Origin: Bermanella sp034112325
Lineage (GTDB): Bacteria; Pseudomonadota; Gammaproteobacteria; Pseudomonadales; Oceanobacteraceae
DNA length: 7,613 nt
Direction of reading: 5' to 3'
Assembly (NCBI GenBank): GCA_034112325.1
Contig: JAWUVO010000134.1
Coordinates: forward strand, 1-7,613
A program made the position numbers and the translations under genes. The notes beneath the pieces are model-generated. The model saw only the letters and a list, made by a program, of their open reading frames with translations. It searched no databases and had not been told where the DNA came from. Every line of letters starts with the position of its first letter. Within the stretch, counting starts at the first letter, position 1. Shown in pieces: positions 6,688 through 7,613 of the stretch.

Positions 6688-7613
6688 GTTAAAGTCAAGC
6701 TCCCCCTAAAGGACCTTAAAATCTTTTTGAGAAAAGAACAAAAAGCATCAAATCTAAAAGCCAGTGTTTGTTCAAAGCATTGGCTTTTTGTCGTTCTGTT
6801 TTTAGTTAATTCAATAGCCGTCGCTAATTTTTCGACCGACAACGAAATACAGGTAAAAGGTGCAGAAGGTAGCGAAAATGAATTACAGCAACTAAGCGAT
6901 GCATTAAGCAAAGAAGAAGGTCTAGCTGAAAATACAGACGTTAACTTATATGACGGATCACAAACCCCCGATGATACGCTAGTAGAAAGTGCTAATGACT
7001 TTAACAAAGAAATCGCCAAAGCAGGCTACCACGAAAATGGTGAACAAGGTGGCAACGATGTTTATCTAAATATTGATAAAACCGACATGACCGACAGCAG
7101 TGATGTGGTTAAATCGTTAGTGCACGAACAAGAACGCCATAGCCAAGCTCAAAACAACTCAAGTCTAAGCGACACAGACCAAACCACATTAGCAACCAAC
7201 CGTGGTAATCAAGCACAAGATACGTTTAATGCTTACAGTGATCTAGCGGGTATTGATACTAAGAGCACTACAGCTACACAGAAGGACTGGAACACTACAA
7301 ATCGCAGCTCACAAAATGTAGTTGATGCCACTGAGCAAATGCGGGACAGGGTTAAATCTGAAGAGGTTAAGCCGAATTTAGGGGGTGTTGTTTTAGGTGT
7401 AATAGCCTTAATAGCAAGTGATATACCAACTGCCAATTCACCAGATGAAGAGGGTATAAAAGAAGGTACGCCACAATCTAAATCTATTGTCCCTATGGAC
7501 GTAGGGCTTGAATTACTAAAAGAGAATACGCCGGAATCAATGCATAATATTATTGATGGTGCGGCGATGATTGTTAGCCCAGTAAAGTCTGTTAAGCAGA
7601 TAGTTGATGGAAT
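6688..7613 (+). pseudogene. Orphan CdiA C-terminal (pre-toxin) fragment, no start, 3' partial
   Basis: From the codon after the preceding TAA, 308 codons stay open in one frame to the window edge, too long to be chance at this base composition. From about 6841 the product reads like a CdiA pre-toxin segment: NEIQVKGAEGSENELQQL, then VNLYDGSQTPDDTLVESAND, NDVYLNIDKTDMTDSSDVV, SLVHEQERHSQAQNN and TDQTTLATNRGNQAQDTF. I recognise this 'short peptide, N-L-D...H-E...D-x-R-x-x-L-x-x-N-R-G' layout from C-terminal regions of other haemagglutinin/CdiA proteins. A Gly/Val/Ile-rich stretch (LGGVVLGVIALIAS) follows at about 7378-7419. There is no ATG before 7087 and no clear ribosome site; a TTG at 6727 is the only early start-like codon, and the terminator lies inside the frame. 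It matches the known orphan cdiA-CT arrangement: a silent displaced C-terminus whose toxin and immunity gene would follow beyond the window. A pseudogene or unexpressed reservoir is more likely than an active gene. Confidence 0.7.
6756..6789 (+). terminator. Rho-independent terminator after the immunity gene
   Basis: An 11-bp stem pairs AAAAGCCAGTG (6756-6766) with CATTGGCTTTT (6778-6788), with one G-T wobble. Three more weak pairs at the loop base (6767-6769 with 6775-6777) leave a five-base loop, GTTCA. The right arm runs into TTTTT (6785-6789), followed by more T-rich sequence. It lies about 70 bases after the stop of the small gene and would end the cdiA-immunity transcript, leaving the downstream frame untranscribed from this operon. 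It is not a strong symmetric bidirectional signal. Confidence 0.8.

Noticed and set aside
6723..6736. Small hairpin CTTTT-TGAG-AAAAG as a second terminator
   Set aside because: A five-bp A/T-rich stem without a following T-tract is too weak. The hairpin at 6756-6789 explains termination.
6684..7019. 111-codon antisense frame over the orphan head
   Set aside because: The + strand frame has clear CdiA-like content across the same bases; the reverse product is Ser/Leu-rich with no recognisable feature.
1..7613. Insertion sequences, tRNA genes, CRISPR arrays or attachment sites
   Set aside because: No transposase frame, paired terminal repeats, cloverleaf-like segment or regularly spaced direct repeats were seen. 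The only non-coding stretch is the roughly 150 bases around the terminator.

Overview
The window is the 3' half of a contact-dependent growth inhibition (CDI) / two-partner-secretion locus read on the + strand. It is almost wholly coding. In order it holds: the open 5' end of a very large filamentous haemagglutinin-like exoprotein (CdiA type); a small gene overlapping its stop codon (candidate immunity gene, cdiI position); a good rho-independent terminator; and a startless reading frame that looks like the displaced pre-toxin part of another CdiA C-terminus, running off the 3' edge.

The AT-rich, TTA/AAA/AAT-biased DNA and the style of the CdiA protein suggest a gammaproteobacterium, plausibly a marine one. 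Nothing in the window fixes the genus. The outer-membrane exporter (CdiB), the signal peptide and the TPS domain are expected upstream and are not visible.

Layout of the large protein: the end of the FHA-1 repeats and a putative receptor-binding region (about 2-1040); a conserved Tyr-rich non-repeat block (about 1061-1470, YP-domain position); a long FHA-2 repeat array with an Ala-rich helical insertion (about 1490-4810); a divergent linker/pre-toxin region (about 4810-5740); and a C-terminal toxin candidate carrying D-R-E-H...L-P-x-D-V-H (about 5740-6151). The toxin and immunity frames overlap in ATGA, so they are probably translationally coupled. By analogy with known CDI systems the exoprotein is displayed on the cell surface, binds a neighbour, and releases its C-terminal domain into that cell. 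The small downstream protein would protect siblings.

The DNA is mosaic. Spot counts of G+C in single 60-base lines are 17/60 at 301-360, 30/60 at 3121-3180, 20/60 at 6241-6300 and 24/60 at 6961-7020. The FHA-2 core differs from both the receptor-binding end and the toxin/immunity cassette, as expected if those two ends are exchanged by recombination. The points most worth checking are the toxin/immunity pair, which I cannot assign firmly to a family; the silent orphan module after the terminator, with an odd signal-peptide-like stretch at its head; and the pairing of all six cysteines of the exoprotein.
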